This document shows positions 8,717 to 19,090 of a stretch of 64,000 nucleotides of DNA, piece after piece. Position numbers and translations under genes: made by a program. The notes under the pieces were generated by a model. The model had not been told where the DNA came from, ran no database searches, and saw only the letters and a list, made by a program, of their open reading frames with translations. The stretch covers positions 3,162,001-3,226,000 of the forward strand of contig NZ_AP022584.1 in the NCBI RefSeq assembly GCF_010731675.1, read 5' to 3'. The stretch's first letter is position 1. Every line of letters begins with the position of its first letter. Origin of the DNA: Mycobacterium marseillense. GTDB taxonomy: Bacteria > Actinomycetota > Actinomycetes > Mycobacteriales > Mycobacteriaceae.

Positions 8717-8742
8717 TGCCAGCGGCTTCCCCTCCGCTGGCA
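8717..8742 (-). terminator. 9-bp hairpin between proC and the HTH gene
   Basis: Arms TGCCAGCGG and CCGCTGGCA (8717-8725, 8734-8742) surround an 8-nt loop. It lies 86 nt after proC and 29 nt before the HTH start on the minus strand. It may be a U-run-less terminator for proC or part of the HTH gene leader. Confidence 0.4.
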
Positions 8743-8827
8743 CCCACACGTGCTTACAAAGAGGAGAATAGCGGGACTGATGGGGTTACTGGTACTGGTG
8801 GGGGACAATCAGTTCAAAAAACTTGGA

Positions 8828-9715
8828 TTACTCTGATGTAATTCTTAGCTGCTCAGAGCGCATTTTGGCGGCCTGAACCGCCGCGTCGACGGCCGCTCGT
8901 AGGCCGCCCCGTTCCAGCTCGCGCAGGGCCGCCGCGGTGGTGCCACCGGGCGAGGTCACCGTCGCCCGCAGCTGCGTCGCGGCGGCGTCCACCCGCGTCC
9001 CGGGCGCCTCCGCCTCCCCGCGCCGGCGATCGGCGTCCATCCGTTCCAGCAGCATCGCCGCCGCGCCGGCCATGGTCTGCGCGGTCAGCTCGCCGGCAAC
9101 CTGGCGGCTCAGGCCCGCCGCGACGCCCGCGTCGACGAGGGCCTCGACCATCAGGAAGAAATACGCCGGACCCGAGCCCGACAGCGCGGTGACGGCGTCC
9201 ATCTGGCTCTCGGGAACGCTGAGCACCCCGCCGACCGAGTCGAACAGCGCCGAGACGCCCTCCAGCTGCGGCGGGGTGACGAACCTGCCCTTAGCCAGGG
9301 CCGTGACCCCCGCGCCGACCAGCGCCGCCGTGTTCGGAATGGCCCGCACCACCGGCGTCCCCGCGGGCAGTTTGGCTTCGAAGTAGCCGATGGTGACGCC
9401 GGCCGCGACCGTGACGAAGACCTGCTCGGCGGTATCGCTGTCCGCCGCGGCGGCCACGCGCGCGACCTCCGACATCACCGACTCGACGTCGGCGGGCTTC
9501 ACCGCGACCACGACGAACGACGCGTTTTCCACGGCCTCGGCCACCGAGGTGATCAGCACCGAATAGGTATCGGCCAGGTACTTGGCGCGCTCGGGCACCC
9601 GCTCGGCCACCACCAGGTCCTTGACCTGCCGGCCGGCGCGCAGCAGACCCGACAGCAGTGCCTCCCCGATGCTGCCGCCACCGATGATCGCGATTCTTGC
9701 CATGCCGGACAGCAT
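8828..9715 (-). CDS. proC: Pyrroline-5-carboxylate reductase
   Basis: The 295-aa enzyme reduces 1-pyrroline-5-carboxylate to proline with NAD(P)H. The N-terminal Rossmann motif is IAIIGGGSIGEALL. The C-terminal helical dimer domain has AVSGSGPAYFFL-type residues (ALSGSGPAYFFLMVEALVDAG) and AAVTSPGGTTAAAL-like TVTSPGGTTAAAL. It matches Rv0500 in length. Translation could also begin at the Met four codons in (MARIAIIG). Confidence 0.95.
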   Translation of the reverse strand: MLSGMARIAIIGGGSIGEALLSGLLRAGRQVKDLVVAERVPERAKYLADTYSVLITSVAEAVENASFVVVAVKPADVESVMSEVARVAAAADSDTAEQVFVTVAAGVTIGYFEAKLPAGTPVVRAIPNTAALVGAGVTALAKGRFVTPPQLEGVSALFDSVGGVLSVPESQMDAVTALSGSGPAYFFLMVEALVDAGVAAGLSRQVAGELTAQTMAGAAAMLLERMDADRRRGEAEAPGTRVDAAATQLRATVTSPGGTTAAALRELERGGLRAAVDAAVQAAKMRSEQLRITSE

Positions 9716-9730
9716 CGCAGACCCCGCCCG

Positions 9731-10567
9731 CTAGCGAGCGGCAGGGACCAACGCCAGCTGGCGGGCCTGCACCACCAGGCGCCCCAGGCTGTCGACGACC
9801 GTGTGGTCCTCGTCGAACCAGTCGTGCCCGATCTCGGTACAGGTCGCGATGATGCGCAGCCAGCCGTCGGCGGGCAGCCCCCGCAGAAAGGCGGTGAGCT
9901 GGATGGTGGGCGCCCAACCGGTGCGGTCCACCGCAAACGTCACCGGCGCCGACAGATCGCCGCACATGAGCGCAAACAGCGCGTCGGGGGCCACACCGCG
10001 GGGGCGCGCCCACATCTGGATCACCGGCGGGCGCCCGTCGGCGCGGGCCTCCATCGTCGACAACACCGGCCGCACGTCGCAGCCCTCGCCCAGGTGCACC
10101 AGCCCGGCCAGCGGATGCCCGGGACCGATCGGCTCGATGTCGTCGGGCGGTTCGGGCGCCATCAGGTCGGCCACCGGGTTGGCCGACAGCAGCGGTTTGG
10201 CCGCACCGTCAGGAGGAAAGTGTTCCGGCTCGCCGAGGTTGACCACGGCGTGCACCGCGGTGCGGTCGCCCTGGGTGAGCTCGACGTCCACGACGCTGAT
10301 CCGGCGGCCGCGCTTGCGGATCGACGTGACCAACTGCACCGGCCCCGGGTCGGGCGCCCACAGAAAGCTCGCCGACACGGCGACCGGTTGCAGCGCCGTC
10401 CCGGTCGGCTGTCCGCCGCAGGCGGTGCGGGCGGCGTTGGCGCATAGCGCCAGCATCGCGCCGCCGTGCACCTTGGGACCGATGGTCCAGCGCTTGTCGA
10501 GTTCTCCTTCGTAGACGCCGGAACCGGCCTCCCGCAACGACATTGCGGTGGTGAATAACGCGTTCAT
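9731..10567 (-). CDS. TesB-like acyl-CoA thioesterase family protein (Rv0499-like)
   Basis: The 278-aa protein starts at ATG 10567. An upstream in-frame extension would run through the neighbouring TIM-barrel gene and is rejected. WTIGPKVHGGAMLAL near the N-terminus is the first hotdog of a double-hotdog thioesterase, and FLWAPDPGPVQ plus TIQLTAFLRG occur in the order seen in this family. A hydrolase of long-chain acyl-CoA is the likely role, but the exact substrate is unknown. It lies between the Rv0498-like gene and proC. Confidence 0.8.
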   Translation of the reverse strand: MNALFTTAMSLREAGSGVYEGELDKRWTIGPKVHGGAMLALCANAARTACGGQPTGTALQPVAVSASFLWAPDPGPVQLVTSIRKRGRRISVVDVELTQGDRTAVHAVVNLGEPEHFPPDGAAKPLLSANPVADLMAPEPPDDIEPIGPGHPLAGLVHLGEGCDVRPVLSTMEARADGRPPVIQMWARPRGVAPDALFALMCGDLSAPVTFAVDRTGWAPTIQLTAFLRGLPADGWLRIIATCTEIGHDWFDEDHTVVDSLGRLVVQARQLALVPAAR

Positions 10568-10592
10568 GGATTTTCGCGGGTCTCCTGAATGA

Positions 10593-11435
10593 TCAGCGCA
10601 GCAGATGCGTGCGGGCGAACTGCAGCGACTCGGCGAGCATGGCTTCGCGCTCATTGGCTGAACGTGCGCCGGAGGTCGACACCTCCAGGATGACGTGCCC
10701 GGCGAAATGGCTGCCGGCCAGCATCTGGCACAGCTCCACGGTGGGTTGCGTACCGCGCCCCGGCACCAGGTGCTCGTCGGCGGGCAGCCCGTTGCCGTCG
10801 CACAGGTGCAGATGGACCAGTCCTGCCCCCATCCGTCGCGCCATGTCCAGTGAGTCGGTGCCCGCGGTCGCGGTGTGGGACAGGTCCAGCGTGTAGTGGG
10901 CGTGGTTGCCGTCGAGGGGGTCGTAGGAGGGCGCGAACGCCGAGATCGCCGGGCCGGGGCCGCCGCCGCGCCGGCGCATCCGTTCCAGCGACTGACCGGC
11001 CCCGAACAGGCGGTCGGCCCGGAACGGAAACATGTTCTCCACCGCGACCAGCACGTCACTCGACGCTTCCAGTTTCGCCACCTGCTCGCTGAAACCGTCG
11101 GCGTAGCGCCGCTGCCAGCGAAACGGCGGATGCACGACGACGGTCTGCGCGCCCAGCTGTTCGGCGACGCGCACGCTGCGGTCCAGCTTGGGGATCGGGT
11201 TGGGGCCCCACACCCGCTGCGAGATCAGCAGGCAGGGCGCGTGCACCGACAACACCGGGACGCGATAGCGCCGGGACAGCTTCTTGACGGCCGCGACGTC
11301 CTGGCTCACCGACTCGGCCCAGACCATCAGCTCGACGCCGTCGTAACCCAGCCGGGCGGCGTACTCGAACGCGGCCTCGGCCCGCAACGGATACACCGAA
11401 GCCGTGGAAAGGCCGACTTTGATGGCTGGGCGCAC
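10593..11435 (-). CDS. Sugar phosphate isomerase/epimerase family protein, TIM barrel (Rv0498-like)
   Basis: The 280-aa protein has AP-endonuclease-2-like TIM-barrel segments: LGYDGVELMVWAES, VPVLSVHAPC, LVAVENMFP, YTLDLSHTAT and LVHLHLCDGNG, where His/Asp/Glu residues would hold a divalent metal. It matches Rv0498. The specific sugar is unknown. It lies 15 bp after the Rv0497-like gene in a tightly packed minus-strand run from ppx. Confidence 0.82.
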   Translation of the reverse strand: MRPAIKVGLSTASVYPLRAEAAFEYAARLGYDGVELMVWAESVSQDVAAVKKLSRRYRVPVLSVHAPCLLISQRVWGPNPIPKLDRSVRVAEQLGAQTVVVHPPFRWQRRYADGFSEQVAKLEASSDVLVAVENMFPFRADRLFGAGQSLERMRRRGGGPGPAISAFAPSYDPLDGNHAHYTLDLSHTATAGTDSLDMARRMGAGLVHLHLCDGNGLPADEHLVPGRGTQPTVELCQMLAGSHFAGHVILEVSTSGARSANEREAMLAESLQFARTHLLR

Positions 11436-11450
11436 TGGATGTGGGCGTCG

Positions 11451-12395
11451 CTAGCCCGACTGCAACGACAGCGCCAGGGGCCCCAGGGTGATCAGCGCAC
11501 CCACCGCGACCGCGATCAACGTGCTGGCAATGTCCTCGGTTTTGCGGACCACGCGCACCCCGACCACCAGGCCGAGGATGACGAGCACCGAGAGCACCAG
11601 CGCCACGATGCTGTTCCAGCGCCACAGTTGGTCGAAGGCCACGAACAACCCGCCACCGAACGCGACGGCCAGGATCGACTGCAGCACAACCACGGCGCTG
11701 CGCCACAGCGCGTCGAGCCTGCCCTCCGCCGGGTGGGCGTCGGAGCCCTCCGCGTGCCCGTCCTCGTCCTCGAGGCCCAGCAAGCCGGTGTCGAGCGACC
11801 CGGCCCCCGCGGTGTCGTCGTCTTCGTCCAGCGAGTCCGAGGACCGCAGGTAGGAGCGCACGTAGGCGGAGTCCTCCAGCGCGGGTTCGGCCTCGCGCAC
11901 GTCGGAGTCCATCACGTCGACGGGGATGTCGGCGTAATGGTCCATCGGGTCAGGACTCATGTCCTCGGCGCCGGAGGGCTCCGCGGGCTTGGCGGTCCCG
12001 TTGGCCAGGGGCCGCGGGTATTCGCTGCGCTCGGGGCCCGGCACCCGCTTGGGCTGCGGGGGCGACTTGGGCCAGCGCGGCTCGGGCTCGGACCAGTAGG
12101 CGGTCTTGGGCTCGTCTTCGGTCACCGGCTCGGCGACGGCGTCTTCGACGGCATCGTCGACGGGTTCGGCGGCCTCGATCGTGTCGGTAGCGCCGTGTTC
12201 TTCATCGTCGTCGTCGCGGATCACCGGTATTTCGCCGGTGAGTTCGGCGACGGTCACGGCGTCGCTGTCACCGCGGCGACGGCGGCGGCGCCGGGTGACG
12301 GCCGGGGCGCCGATGGTGCCGTTTCTGGCCAGCAATTCGGCCACCGAGATCGGCCGAGTGCCGGGGCTCTCGGTCTCGGAGTGCGGTCCGGTCAT
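11451..12395 (-). CDS. Conserved membrane protein with long acidic N-terminus (Rv0497-like)
   Basis: The 314-aa protein has a cytoplasmic region of about 220 residues containing a basic RRRRRRR run near residue 40 and many Asp/Glu stretches, then two closely spaced hydrophobic segments (about residues 235-285). No catalytic motif is seen. The N-terminal [10 protein letters not shown] block is typical of a family of mycobacterial membrane proteins. Its ATG overlaps the ppx stop by 4 bp (12392-12395), so the two are translationally coupled. Confidence 0.8.
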   Translation of the reverse strand: MTGPHSETESPGTRPISVAELLARNGTIGAPAVTRRRRRRRGDSDAVTVAELTGEIPVIRDDDDEEHGATDTIEAAEPVDDAVEDAVAEPVTEDEPKTAYWSEPEPRWPKSPPQPKRVPGPERSEYPRPLANGTAKPAEPSGAEDMSPDPMDHYADIPVDVMDSDVREAEPALEDSAYVRSYLRSSDSLDEDDDTAGAGSLDTGLLGLEDEDGHAEGSDAHPAEGRLDALWRSAVVVLQSILAVAFGGGLFVAFDQLWRWNSIVALVLSVLVILGLVVGVRVVRKTEDIASTLIAVAVGALITLGPLALSLQSG

Positions 12396-13408
12396 GGTTT
12401 GTCGCCTCTCGATCGGTTCTGATTCCGATCAACTGCCTGACCTCCAGCATTACGCACGGACGGGCCCATGAGGGCGGTTCCGTCGGCTTCGCTGTCGAGT
12501 TTGCGCAGAATGAGACCTTCCCGTAATGCCCACGGGCAAATATCCACCGATTCCATCGACAGCGCTCGCATGCTCGCTTCCGCCACCAGCGCACCTGCCA
12601 CAATCTGCGGCGCGCGCTCGGCGCTCACTCCTTCCAGTTCCGCCCGGTCAGCGGTCGTCATCCTAGAGATGAAAGATATGAGTTGCCTGAGGCCGTTTGC
12701 TGTCAGCGTCCTCTTGACCCGCGGACCGGCGCCCGACGGGGCCGCGCCGGTGAGCCGCGCCAGCGAGCGGAACGTCTTCGACGACGCCACCGCCAGGTCG
12801 GGGCTGCCGGCGTCGAGGATCTTCGCGCTGGCTTCGGAGAGTTCGGCGTCCAGCCAGTCGCGCAGCATCGCCACCCGGCGCCGTCCGGGCGGATCGTCGG
12901 GCAACCATTCGCGGGTCAGCCGGCCGGCGCCCAGCGGTAGCGACATCGCGACCTCGGGCTCCTCGTCCAGGCCGCTGGACATCTCCAGCGAGCCGCCTCC
13001 GATGTCGAGGTTGATGATCCGGCCCGCGCTCCACCCGTACCAGCGGCGCACCGCCAAAAAGGTCAACCGCGACTCGTCGACGCCGGTCAGCACCCGCAAC
13101 TCGACGCCGGTCTCCTTGCGCACCCGGCTCAGCACGTCCTCGGAGTTGCCGGCCTCGCGGACGGCCGAGGTGGCGAAGGCCATCAGCTCCTCGCAGCCCG
13201 AACTGTCGGCGATCTTGGCGAATTCGTCGATCGTGGAGATCAGCTTCTCGGCACCGCGTTTGGTGATCTTGCCGGCGCTGTCGGTGGCCTCGGCCAGTCG
13301 CAGGGTGGCCTTCGTCGAACTCATCGGCGTCGGATGACCGCCCCGGTGGGCATCGACCACCAGGAGATGCACCGTGTTGCTACCCACGTCGAGAACGCCC
13401 AATCGCAC
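12392..13408 (-). CDS. ppx1: Exopolyphosphatase / Ppx-GppA family phosphatase (PPX1-like)
   Basis: The 338-aa protein has the ASKHA phosphate-binding loops [15 protein letters not shown] and [12 protein letters not shown], and the segment [10 protein letters not shown] near the end. It corresponds to Rv0496, which hydrolyses short-chain polyphosphate. It is much shorter than two-domain E. coli Ppx. Its closeness to senX3-regX3, the phosphate-responsive two-component system, fits a role in phosphate homeostasis. The gene is divergent to the Cys-rich gene on the other strand. Confidence 0.9.
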   Translation of the reverse strand: MRLGVLDVGSNTVHLLVVDAHRGGHPTPMSSTKATLRLAEATDSAGKITKRGAEKLISTIDEFAKIADSSGCEELMAFATSAVREAGNSEDVLSRVRKETGVELRVLTGVDESRLTFLAVRRWYGWSAGRIINLDIGGGSLEMSSGLDEEPEVAMSLPLGAGRLTREWLPDDPPGRRRVAMLRDWLDAELSEASAKILDAGSPDLAVASSKTFRSLARLTGAAPSGAGPRVKRTLTANGLRQLISFISRMTTADRAELEGVSAERAPQIVAGALVAEASMRALSMESVDICPWALREGLILRKLDSEADGTALMGPSVRNAGGQAVDRNQNRSRGDKP

Positions 13409-13515
13409 GTAGACAACCTAACGGGGTGTCCCCGCCAGGGTTTTGCGCCACCCGGTTAACCCACCGTGATTACGGCCATACGGGCCGCGAGTGTCAGCGG
13501 CTCGGCCGCGCCGAA

Positions 13516-14331
13516 ATGTGGTCTAACGTGGACTCCGTGGCGAATTCGCACCCAGAATCCGGACAGCCGGGGCACGAGGTCGAGCTGGATTTCGCCCGCG
13601 AATGGGTGGAGTTCTACGACCCCGACAACCCCGAGCACCTGATCGCCGCCGACCTGACCTGGCTGCTCTCGCGGTGGACGTGTGTGTTCGGCACTCCGGC
13701 CTGCCAGGGCACGGTGGAGGGCCGCCCGGACGACGGGTGCTGCTCGCACGGCGCGTTCTTGTCCGACGACGACGACCGCGCCCGCCTGGACGACGCGGTG
13801 AAAAAGCTGACCGCCGCCGACTGGCAGTATCGCGAAAAAGGCTTGGGCCGCAAGGGATATCTGGAGATCGACGAGCATGAGGGCCAGCCGCAGTACCGCA
13901 CCCGCAAGCACAAGAATGCGTGCATCTTCCTGAACCGGCCCGGCTTCGCGGGCGGCGTCGGCTGCGCGCTGCACAGCAAGGCCCTCAAGCTCGGTGTGCC
14001 ACCGCTGACCATGAAGCCGGATGTCTGTTGGCAGTTGCCGATCCGCCGCAGCCAGGAGTGGGTGACCCGGCCCGACGGCACCGAGATCCTCAAGACCTGG
14101 GTCACCGAATACGACCGCCGCGGTTGGGGTTCCGGCGGTGCCGACCTGCACTGGTACTGCACCGGCGACCCGGCCGCTCACGTCGGCGCCAAGCAGGTGT
14201 GGGAAAGCCTGGCCGACGAACTCACCGAGTTGCTGGGCAGCAAGGCCTACGCGGAGCTGGCCGCAATGTGCAAGCGCCGCAGCAAGTTAGGGCTCATCGC
14301 GGTGCACCCGGCGACTCGCATCGCCGAGTAG
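13516..14331 (+). CDS. Conserved Cys-rich protein, DUF3109-like (Rv0495c-like)
   Basis: The ATG at 13516 gives 271 aa; a GTG at 13537 (264 aa) is an equally good start. An extension to 13426 lacks conserved sequence. Cysteines cluster in [32 protein letters not shown] and KPDVCWQLP, a pattern like Fe-S or zinc cluster proteins. The highly conserved core [17 protein letters not shown] matches Rv0495c. The biochemical role is unknown. It converges on regX3, ending 3 bp before it. Confidence 0.82.
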   Translation: MWSNVDSVANSHPESGQPGHEVELDFAREWVEFYDPDNPEHLIAADLTWLLSRWTCVFGTPACQGTVEGRPDDGCCSHGAFLSDDDDRARLDDAVKKLTAADWQYREKGLGRKGYLEIDEHEGQPQYRTRKHKNACIFLNRPGFAGGVGCALHSKALKLGVPPLTMKPDVCWQLPIRRSQEWVTRPDGTEILKTWVTEYDRRGWGSGGADLHWYCTGDPAAHVGAKQVWESLADELTELLGSKAYAELAAMCKRRSKLGLIAVHPATRIAE

Positions 14332-14334
14332 CGG

Positions 14335-15018
14335 CTAGCCTTCCAGCTTGTAGCCCAGGCCTCGCACCGTCACCAGGTGTACCGGGTTGGCCGGGTCTGC
14401 CTCGATCTTGGACCGCAGGCGCTTGACGTGGACGTCGAGCGTCTTGGTGTCGCCGACGTAGTCCGCGCCCCACACCCGATCGATCAGCTGCCCGCGGGTG
14501 AGCACCCGGCCGCTGTTGCGCATCAGGTACTCGAGCAAGTCGAATTCCTTGAGCGGCAAGGTGATCGTGTCGCCGTTGACCGACACGACGTGGCGTTCGA
14601 CATCCATGCGCACCGGGCCCGACTCGAGCACGCCATCGCTGATCTCGGAGTCGTCCTCACCGCCGCGGCGCAACACCGCCCGGATCCGCGCGATCAGCTC
14701 ACGCGCCGAATAGGGCTTGGTCACATAGTCATCGGCGCCGAGTTCGAGACCCACGACCTTGTCGATCTCGCTGTCCCGGGCGGTCACCATGATCACGGGC
14801 ACGCTGGAACGCGCGCGCAGTTGCTTGCATACGTCGGTGCCCGACATTCCGGGCAGCATCAGGTCGAGTAGCACGATGTCGGCCCCGCCCCGATCGAACT
14901 CGGCGAGGGCGGCCGTCCCGTCGGTCACCACGGTGGCCTCAAAGCCCTCCTTGCGGAGCAGGAACGCCAGCGGATCGGCCAGCGACTCCTCGTCCTCCAC
15001 AATCAGCACGCTTGTCAT
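14335..15018 (-). CDS. regX3: Two-component response regulator RegX3
   Basis: The 227-aa regulator starts at ATG 15018 ([19 protein letters not shown]). The receiver domain carries the phospho-acceptor Asp in [10 protein letters not shown] and the conserved Lys in YVTKPYS. The OmpR-type winged helix includes [15 protein letters not shown] and the end [11 protein letters not shown]. It is phosphorylated by SenX3 under phosphate limitation and controls phosphate uptake and other genes. Its ATG overlaps the senX3 TGA by 4 bp. Confidence 0.96.
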   Translation of the reverse strand: MTSVLIVEDEESLADPLAFLLRKEGFEATVVTDGTAALAEFDRGGADIVLLDLMLPGMSGTDVCKQLRARSSVPVIMVTARDSEIDKVVGLELGADDYVTKPYSARELIARIRAVLRRGGEDDSEISDGVLESGPVRMDVERHVVSVNGDTITLPLKEFDLLEYLMRNSGRVLTRGQLIDRVWGADYVGDTKTLDVHVKRLRSKIEADPANPVHLVTVRGLGYKLEG

Positions 15019-16244
15019 CGACTTAGTTCTTCCTCTCGTTGGGACCGGTCGGACCGCACGTCGCGGCCCTGCGGTTGCTCGGATTCGCCCGCGTCTCGAG
15101 GAGACGGCGTGGCCGCCGGAATGGACAGGGTGAATGTCGATCCGGTTCCCGGCTTGCTCCACACGCCGATGGTGCCGTTGTGGTTGGCTGCGACGTGTTT
15201 GACGATGGCCAGGCCCAGGCCGCTGCCCCCGGTAGCCCGCGAACGCGCCTTGTCGCCCCGGAAGAAGCGCTCGAAGACCCGCTCCTGGTCCTCCAGGGCG
15301 ATACCGATACCGCGATCCGTGACGGCGACCTCGACGTTCTCGCCGCGGCGGCGGCGGCTGATCGACACCGGCGAGCCCGGCGGCGAATAGGCGATCGCAT
15401 TGGACACCAGGTTGGCCAGCGCGGTGATCAACAGCGTCTCATCACCAAGCACCCGCAGACCGCTGGGGGCGTCGGTGCGGACCTCGATGTGCGTGTTGTC
15501 GGCGGCCACCTTGTGGCGCGAAATCGCTTCGCTCACAACCTTATCGACGTCGACCTCGACGACGTTGGGCAGCGGTTCGGCGCCCTGTAGCCGGGACAGC
15601 TCGATCAGCTCGGCGACCATGTCCCCCAGGCGGTTGGCTTCGACGAGCACCTTCTCGGCGAACCGCCGCACGGTTTCGGAGTCGTCGGCCGAGGCCAGCA
15701 GGGCCTCGGCGAGCAGAGCCATGGCACCCACCGGGGTCTTGAGCTCGTGGCTGACGTTGGCCACGAAGTCGCGCCGGGTCGCTTCCATCCGCGCGTAGTC
15801 GGACTGGTCGTGGGCGAAGACCACGGCGAAGCGGCGGTCCTCTTCGCTGAGCAGCCGGGCCTGCCCGTGCACCGACAGCCCGGACCGGGCGCCCGCCCGT
15901 TTCGCCGGCTGCAGGTCGAATTCGACGTCGACACCGGTCAGCGCCTGCTGCGCCGCCTCCCACGCCTGGTCATCGAGCTGGCGGTCGCGCACCAGGCCCA
16001 GCTCCTTGGCCCGGTCGTTGAGGTAGACGACGTCGCGGTGGACGTCCACCACCGCCGCGCCCACCGGCATCAGCGCCACGATGCATTCCAGCATCTGCCC
16101 GACGGTGATCCCGGTCCATTCGGTGCTCACCCGCTGGCGGCGCTGCATTGCATGCGGAGACAATCGGGCCCCGACCGCCACACCTGCGGCCAGTGCCAGC
16201 ACGGACAACACCCCGGCCAGCAACAGCGCCGAGAACACAGTCAC
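15015..16244 (-). CDS. senX3: Sensor histidine kinase SenX3
   Basis: The 409-aa kinase has one clear N-terminal transmembrane segment (about residues 5-27) and a PAS-like domain around residues 45-130. The H-box is [16 protein letters not shown]; the ATP-binding boxes are [20 protein letters not shown] and [11 protein letters not shown]. SenX3 senses phosphate status through the Pst/PhoY system and phosphorylates or dephosphorylates RegX3. The GTG start at 16244 is supported by the hydrophobic N-terminus. It overlaps regX3 directly, with no inserted MIRU repeat as in M. tuberculosis. Confidence 0.95.
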   Translation of the reverse strand: MTVFSALLLAGVLSVLALAAGVAVGARLSPHAMQRRQRVSTEWTGITVGQMLECIVALMPVGAAVVDVHRDVVYLNDRAKELGLVRDRQLDDQAWEAAQQALTGVDVEFDLQPAKRAGARSGLSVHGQARLLSEEDRRFAVVFAHDQSDYARMEATRRDFVANVSHELKTPVGAMALLAEALLASADDSETVRRFAEKVLVEANRLGDMVAELIELSRLQGAEPLPNVVEVDVDKVVSEAISRHKVAADNTHIEVRTDAPSGLRVLGDETLLITALANLVSNAIAYSPPGSPVSISRRRRGENVEVAVTDRGIGIALEDQERVFERFFRGDKARSRATGGSGLGLAIVKHVAANHNGTIGVWSKPGTGSTFTLSIPAATPSPRDAGESEQPQGRDVRSDRSQREEELSR

Positions 16245-16327
16245 ATAGCAAATCCTACAAATCTTCCTGAACGCTGCCCTAGCAGAACGAGGCCAAAATC
16301 GGACAAGTCACACCTTGCGTCACAGGT

Positions 16328-16344
16328 GTTCCGCTCCCGTTCAC
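16328..16344 (+). promoter_or_regulatory. PHO-box-like direct repeat upstream of senX3
   Basis: GTTCC at 16328 and GTTCA at 16339 are spaced by exactly 11 bp, one helical turn, as in GTTCAC-type direct repeats bound by RegX3/PhoP family regulators. A third GTTCG lies at 16367. The site is about 85-100 bp upstream of the senX3 start, consistent with RegX3 autoregulation. Confidence 0.4.
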
Positions 16345-16398
16345 GTGCTGTTTGGCTAACGGGGCTGTTCGCCCGGCACATCGCGCCGGGCGCGAGGG

Positions 16399-17148
16399 TC
16401 AGCCGCGGCCCTGGCCGGCGACCGCGGCGGCGCCGGCGGCGGCCGCTTCGGGGTCCAGGTAGGTGCCGCCGGGCACCACCGGCCGCAGGTCGGCGTCCAG
16501 GTCGTAGCGCAGCGGGATGCCGGTGGGGATGTTCAGTCCCACGATGTCGTCGTCGGACATCTGGTCGAGGTGTTTGACCAGGGCTCGCAGCGAGTTGCCG
16601 TGCGCGACGATCAGCACCGTCTTGCCGCTGCGCAGGTCCGGGACGATGACGTCGGTGAAATACGGCAGGAAGCGGACGACCACGTCGGCGAGGCATTCGG
16701 TCAGCGGCCCGCCGCCGATGTCGGCGTACCGGGGATCGGTGTCCTGGCTGTAGGTGCTGCCCTTCTCGATCGGTGGGGGCGGCATGTCGTAGCTGCGCCG
16801 CCAGGCCATGAACTGGTCGTCGCCGTAGCGCGCCTTGGTCTCGGCCTTGTCCAGGCCCTGCAGCGCCCCGTAGTGGCGTTCGTTGAGCCGCCAGGTGCGC
16901 CGCACCGGGATCCACAGCCGGTCGGCGGCGTCCAGCGCGAGGTGCGCCGTCGAGATGGCCCGGCGCAGCAGCGACGTGTAGAGGATGTCGGGCAACAGAT
17001 TGTGTTCGGCCAGCAGCTCGCCGCTGCGCACCGCCTCGGTGCGGCCCTTGTCCGTCAGCCCGATGTCCACCCAGCCGGTGAACAGGTTCAGCGAATTCCA
17101 TTCACTTTCGCCGTGGCGCAGCAGGACCAGCGTGGCAGAGTCACCCAT
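16399..17148 (-). CDS. gpm1: 2,3-bisphosphoglycerate-dependent phosphoglycerate mutase
   Basis: The start at 17148 ([18 protein letters not shown]) gives 249 aa, the M. tuberculosis Gpm1 length; seven codons upstream are also open. The catalytic His lies in [10 protein letters not shown] and the second His in [26 protein letters not shown] and [14 protein letters not shown] are dPGM signatures. It interconverts 3- and 2-phosphoglycerate in glycolysis and gluconeogenesis. It lies upstream of senX3, as in M. tuberculosis. Confidence 0.95.
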   Translation of the reverse strand: MGDSATLVLLRHGESEWNSLNLFTGWVDIGLTDKGRTEAVRSGELLAEHNLLPDILYTSLLRRAISTAHLALDAADRLWIPVRRTWRLNERHYGALQGLDKAETKARYGDDQFMAWRRSYDMPPPPIEKGSTYSQDTDPRYADIGGGPLTECLADVVVRFLPYFTDVIVPDLRSGKTVLIVAHGNSLRALVKHLDQMSDDDIVGLNIPTGIPLRYDLDADLRPVVPGGTYLDPEAAAAGAAAVAGQGRG

Positions 17149-17231
17149 GCCGGTTAGTCTCTCACGCACTCAAAAAGTCGCCCGAGCGTACTAATCCGAG
17201 TCGTCGTCACGGCTCGAAGCTCGACTCCTCC

Positions 17232-17765
17232 TCATCGCGCTTCGCGCTCTGCATCGTCGTCTTCGTCGATCAGGTGGGCGAAGGCCTCCAGGTTCTTCAG
17301 CGACTCGCCGCGCGACACCCGCCACTCCCACTCTTTCTGGATCGACGAGCGAAATCCCAACTCCAGCAACGTGTTGAAGTCCGAGTCCACCGCTTCGAGC
17401 ACCTGCCCCAGCACTCGGTCGATCTCGTCGGCGTCCACCGACGGCAGCGACATGCGGCCCACCAGGTAGATGTCGCCGACGTTGTCCAGCGTGTAGGCCA
17501 CGCCGTAGAGCCGGCGATTGCGCTTGAGCAGGAACCGATAGACGCCCTCGTGATTCTCGTCCGGCTTGCGGCACACGAAGGCCTCGACTCGCACCGAATG
17601 CTCGCCGACGCTCAGGATGGTGTTGGTCTTGAGCTTGCGCTCGCCGGGCAGTTCCACCACCAATCCCGACGGACCACCATGTGCGCCAGCGTGTTTCGAG
17701 TAGTTCAGCCCGCTCGCCTGCAGGGCATCCTCGATCACCCGCGACACGTCGGTGGAGGAGGTCAT
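17232..17765 (-). CDS. YbjN domain-containing protein (Rv0487-like)
   Basis: The 177-aa protein matches the YbjN/type III secretion chaperone-like fold seen in Rv0487. It has a central [20 protein letters not shown] and a C-terminal [17 protein letters not shown]. It has no signal peptide and is highly charged. Its ATG overlaps the mshA stop by 4 bp, suggesting translational coupling. The role is unknown; YbjN proteins are thought to act as folding or binding helpers. The LysE-family gene found between this gene and gpm1 in M. tuberculosis is absent. Confidence 0.82.
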   Translation of the reverse strand: MTSSTDVSRVIEDALQASGLNYSKHAGAHGGPSGLVVELPGERKLKTNTILSVGEHSVRVEAFVCRKPDENHEGVYRFLLKRNRRLYGVAYTLDNVGDIYLVGRMSLPSVDADEIDRVLGQVLEAVDSDFNTLLELGFRSSIQKEWEWRVSRGESLKNLEAFAHLIDEDDDAEREAR

Positions 17766-19087
17766 GCGCCCAACCCGCGGCGCTCGGCGGTGTATTCGCG
17801 GATCGCGCGGCGATAGCTAGCCAGCAGCGCGTCGGTGGTGTGGTCCCAGGAGAAGGTCGCCGCGTGGGCGGCGGCCGCGCGGCCCGTCTCGTCGGCCTCT
17901 TGCGCGGGTCTGCGCAGCAACCCGTCCAGCGCGGCGGCCCAGCGGTCGACGTCGTGCCCGGCGACCAGCGTGCCGGTGACCCCGTCGCGCACGGCCACCG
18001 GCAGCCCACCGACGGCGGCCGCCGCCACCGGGGTGCCGCAGGCCTGCGCCTCGAGGGCGACCAGACCGAAGGACTCCGAATAACTTGGCACCGCAACCAC
18101 ATTGGCGGCCTGGAACAAGGTGGCCAGGTTCGGGCGGGACTGCGGGGGCAAAAAGGTCACCCGCGCGGTGATGCCGAGTTCGTCGGCCAGCCGGGCCAAT
18201 CCGTCCGGCGAAGCCAGTCCGCTGCCCGACGGCCCGCCCGCGACCACGATCCGCACCCCCGGCAGCTTGGCGGCGGCACGCAACACGATGTCGGGCGCCT
18301 TCAGCGGCTGGATCCGGCCGACGAACGCGACGATGTGTTCGTCGGGCGGCAGGCCCAGCGCGGCCCGGGCGGCGCGGCGGTCGCCGGGCCGGAACACGTC
18401 GAGGTCCACGCCAGGATGGACGACGTCGATCCTGGCCGGGTCGGCGTGGTGAATCGAGATCAGCTGCCTGGCCTCGTCGTCGGTGTTGACGATCAGCCGG
18501 TCCGCCTCGTCGACCACCTGCTGCTCCCCCACCGTGCGCAGCGGCGGCTCGGGCGAGTCCCCGTCGGCCAGCGCCGCGTTCTTGACCGCGGCCAGGGTGT
18601 GCGCGGTGTGCACCAGCGGCACCGCCCAGCGGTCCCGCGCCAGCCAGCCCACCTGCCCGGACAGCCAATAGTGCGAATGCACGATGTCGTAGTAGCCCGG
18701 CTCGTGGGAGGCCTCGGCGCGCAACACCCCGGCCGCGAATGCGCACAGCTGGGTGGGCAGGTCGTATTTGTCCAGGCCTTCGAACGGGCCCGCCACCACG
18801 TTGCGGACCAGCACCCCCGGCGCCACCCGCGCGACCGGTGGGTCCGCGGACGCGGTCGCCCGCGTGAAGATCTCCACCTCGATGCCGCGCCGCGCCAGAT
18901 GCAACGCGGTCTGCAGCACGTAGACGTTCATGCCGCCCGCGTCGCCGGTGCCGGGCTGGGCCAGTGGGGAGGTGTGGACCGCCAACACTGCGACGCGACG
19001 CGGTTCGTTCAGCCGGAAAACGTCATCGTGCCGCACCCTGTCATCTTTACAGGACGGGCCGCCGGCGACCGCAGGCGCGCATGACAC
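17762..19087 (-). CDS. mshA: D-inositol-3-phosphate glycosyltransferase MshA
   Basis: The 441-aa GT4-family (GT-B fold) enzyme catalyses the first step of mycothiol synthesis, joining GlcNAc from UDP-GlcNAc to 1L-myo-inositol-1-phosphate. Signature segments are [57 protein letters not shown] and the donor-binding [18 protein letters not shown]. The N-terminal start is uncertain; an in-frame GTG gives [14 protein letters not shown]. It lies 3 bp after the ROK regulator. Confidence 0.95.
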   Translation of the reverse strand: MSCAPAVAGGPSCKDDRVRHDDVFRLNEPRRVAVLAVHTSPLAQPGTGDAGGMNVYVLQTALHLARRGIEVEIFTRATASADPPVARVAPGVLVRNVVAGPFEGLDKYDLPTQLCAFAAGVLRAEASHEPGYYDIVHSHYWLSGQVGWLARDRWAVPLVHTAHTLAAVKNAALADGDSPEPPLRTVGEQQVVDEADRLIVNTDDEARQLISIHHADPARIDVVHPGVDLDVFRPGDRRAARAALGLPPDEHIVAFVGRIQPLKAPDIVLRAAAKLPGVRIVVAGGPSGSGLASPDGLARLADELGITARVTFLPPQSRPNLATLFQAANVVAVPSYSESFGLVALEAQACGTPVAAAAVGGLPVAVRDGVTGTLVAGHDVDRWAAALDGLLRRPAQEADETGRAAAAHAATFSWDHTTDALLASYRRAIREYTAERRGLGA

Positions 19088-19090
19088 GCG

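Noticed and set aside
9731..11059. 442-aa minus-strand frame covering the thioesterase and part of the TIM-barrel gene
   Set aside because: The first part is a shadow frame of the TIM-barrel gene. The thioesterase begins at ATG 10567.
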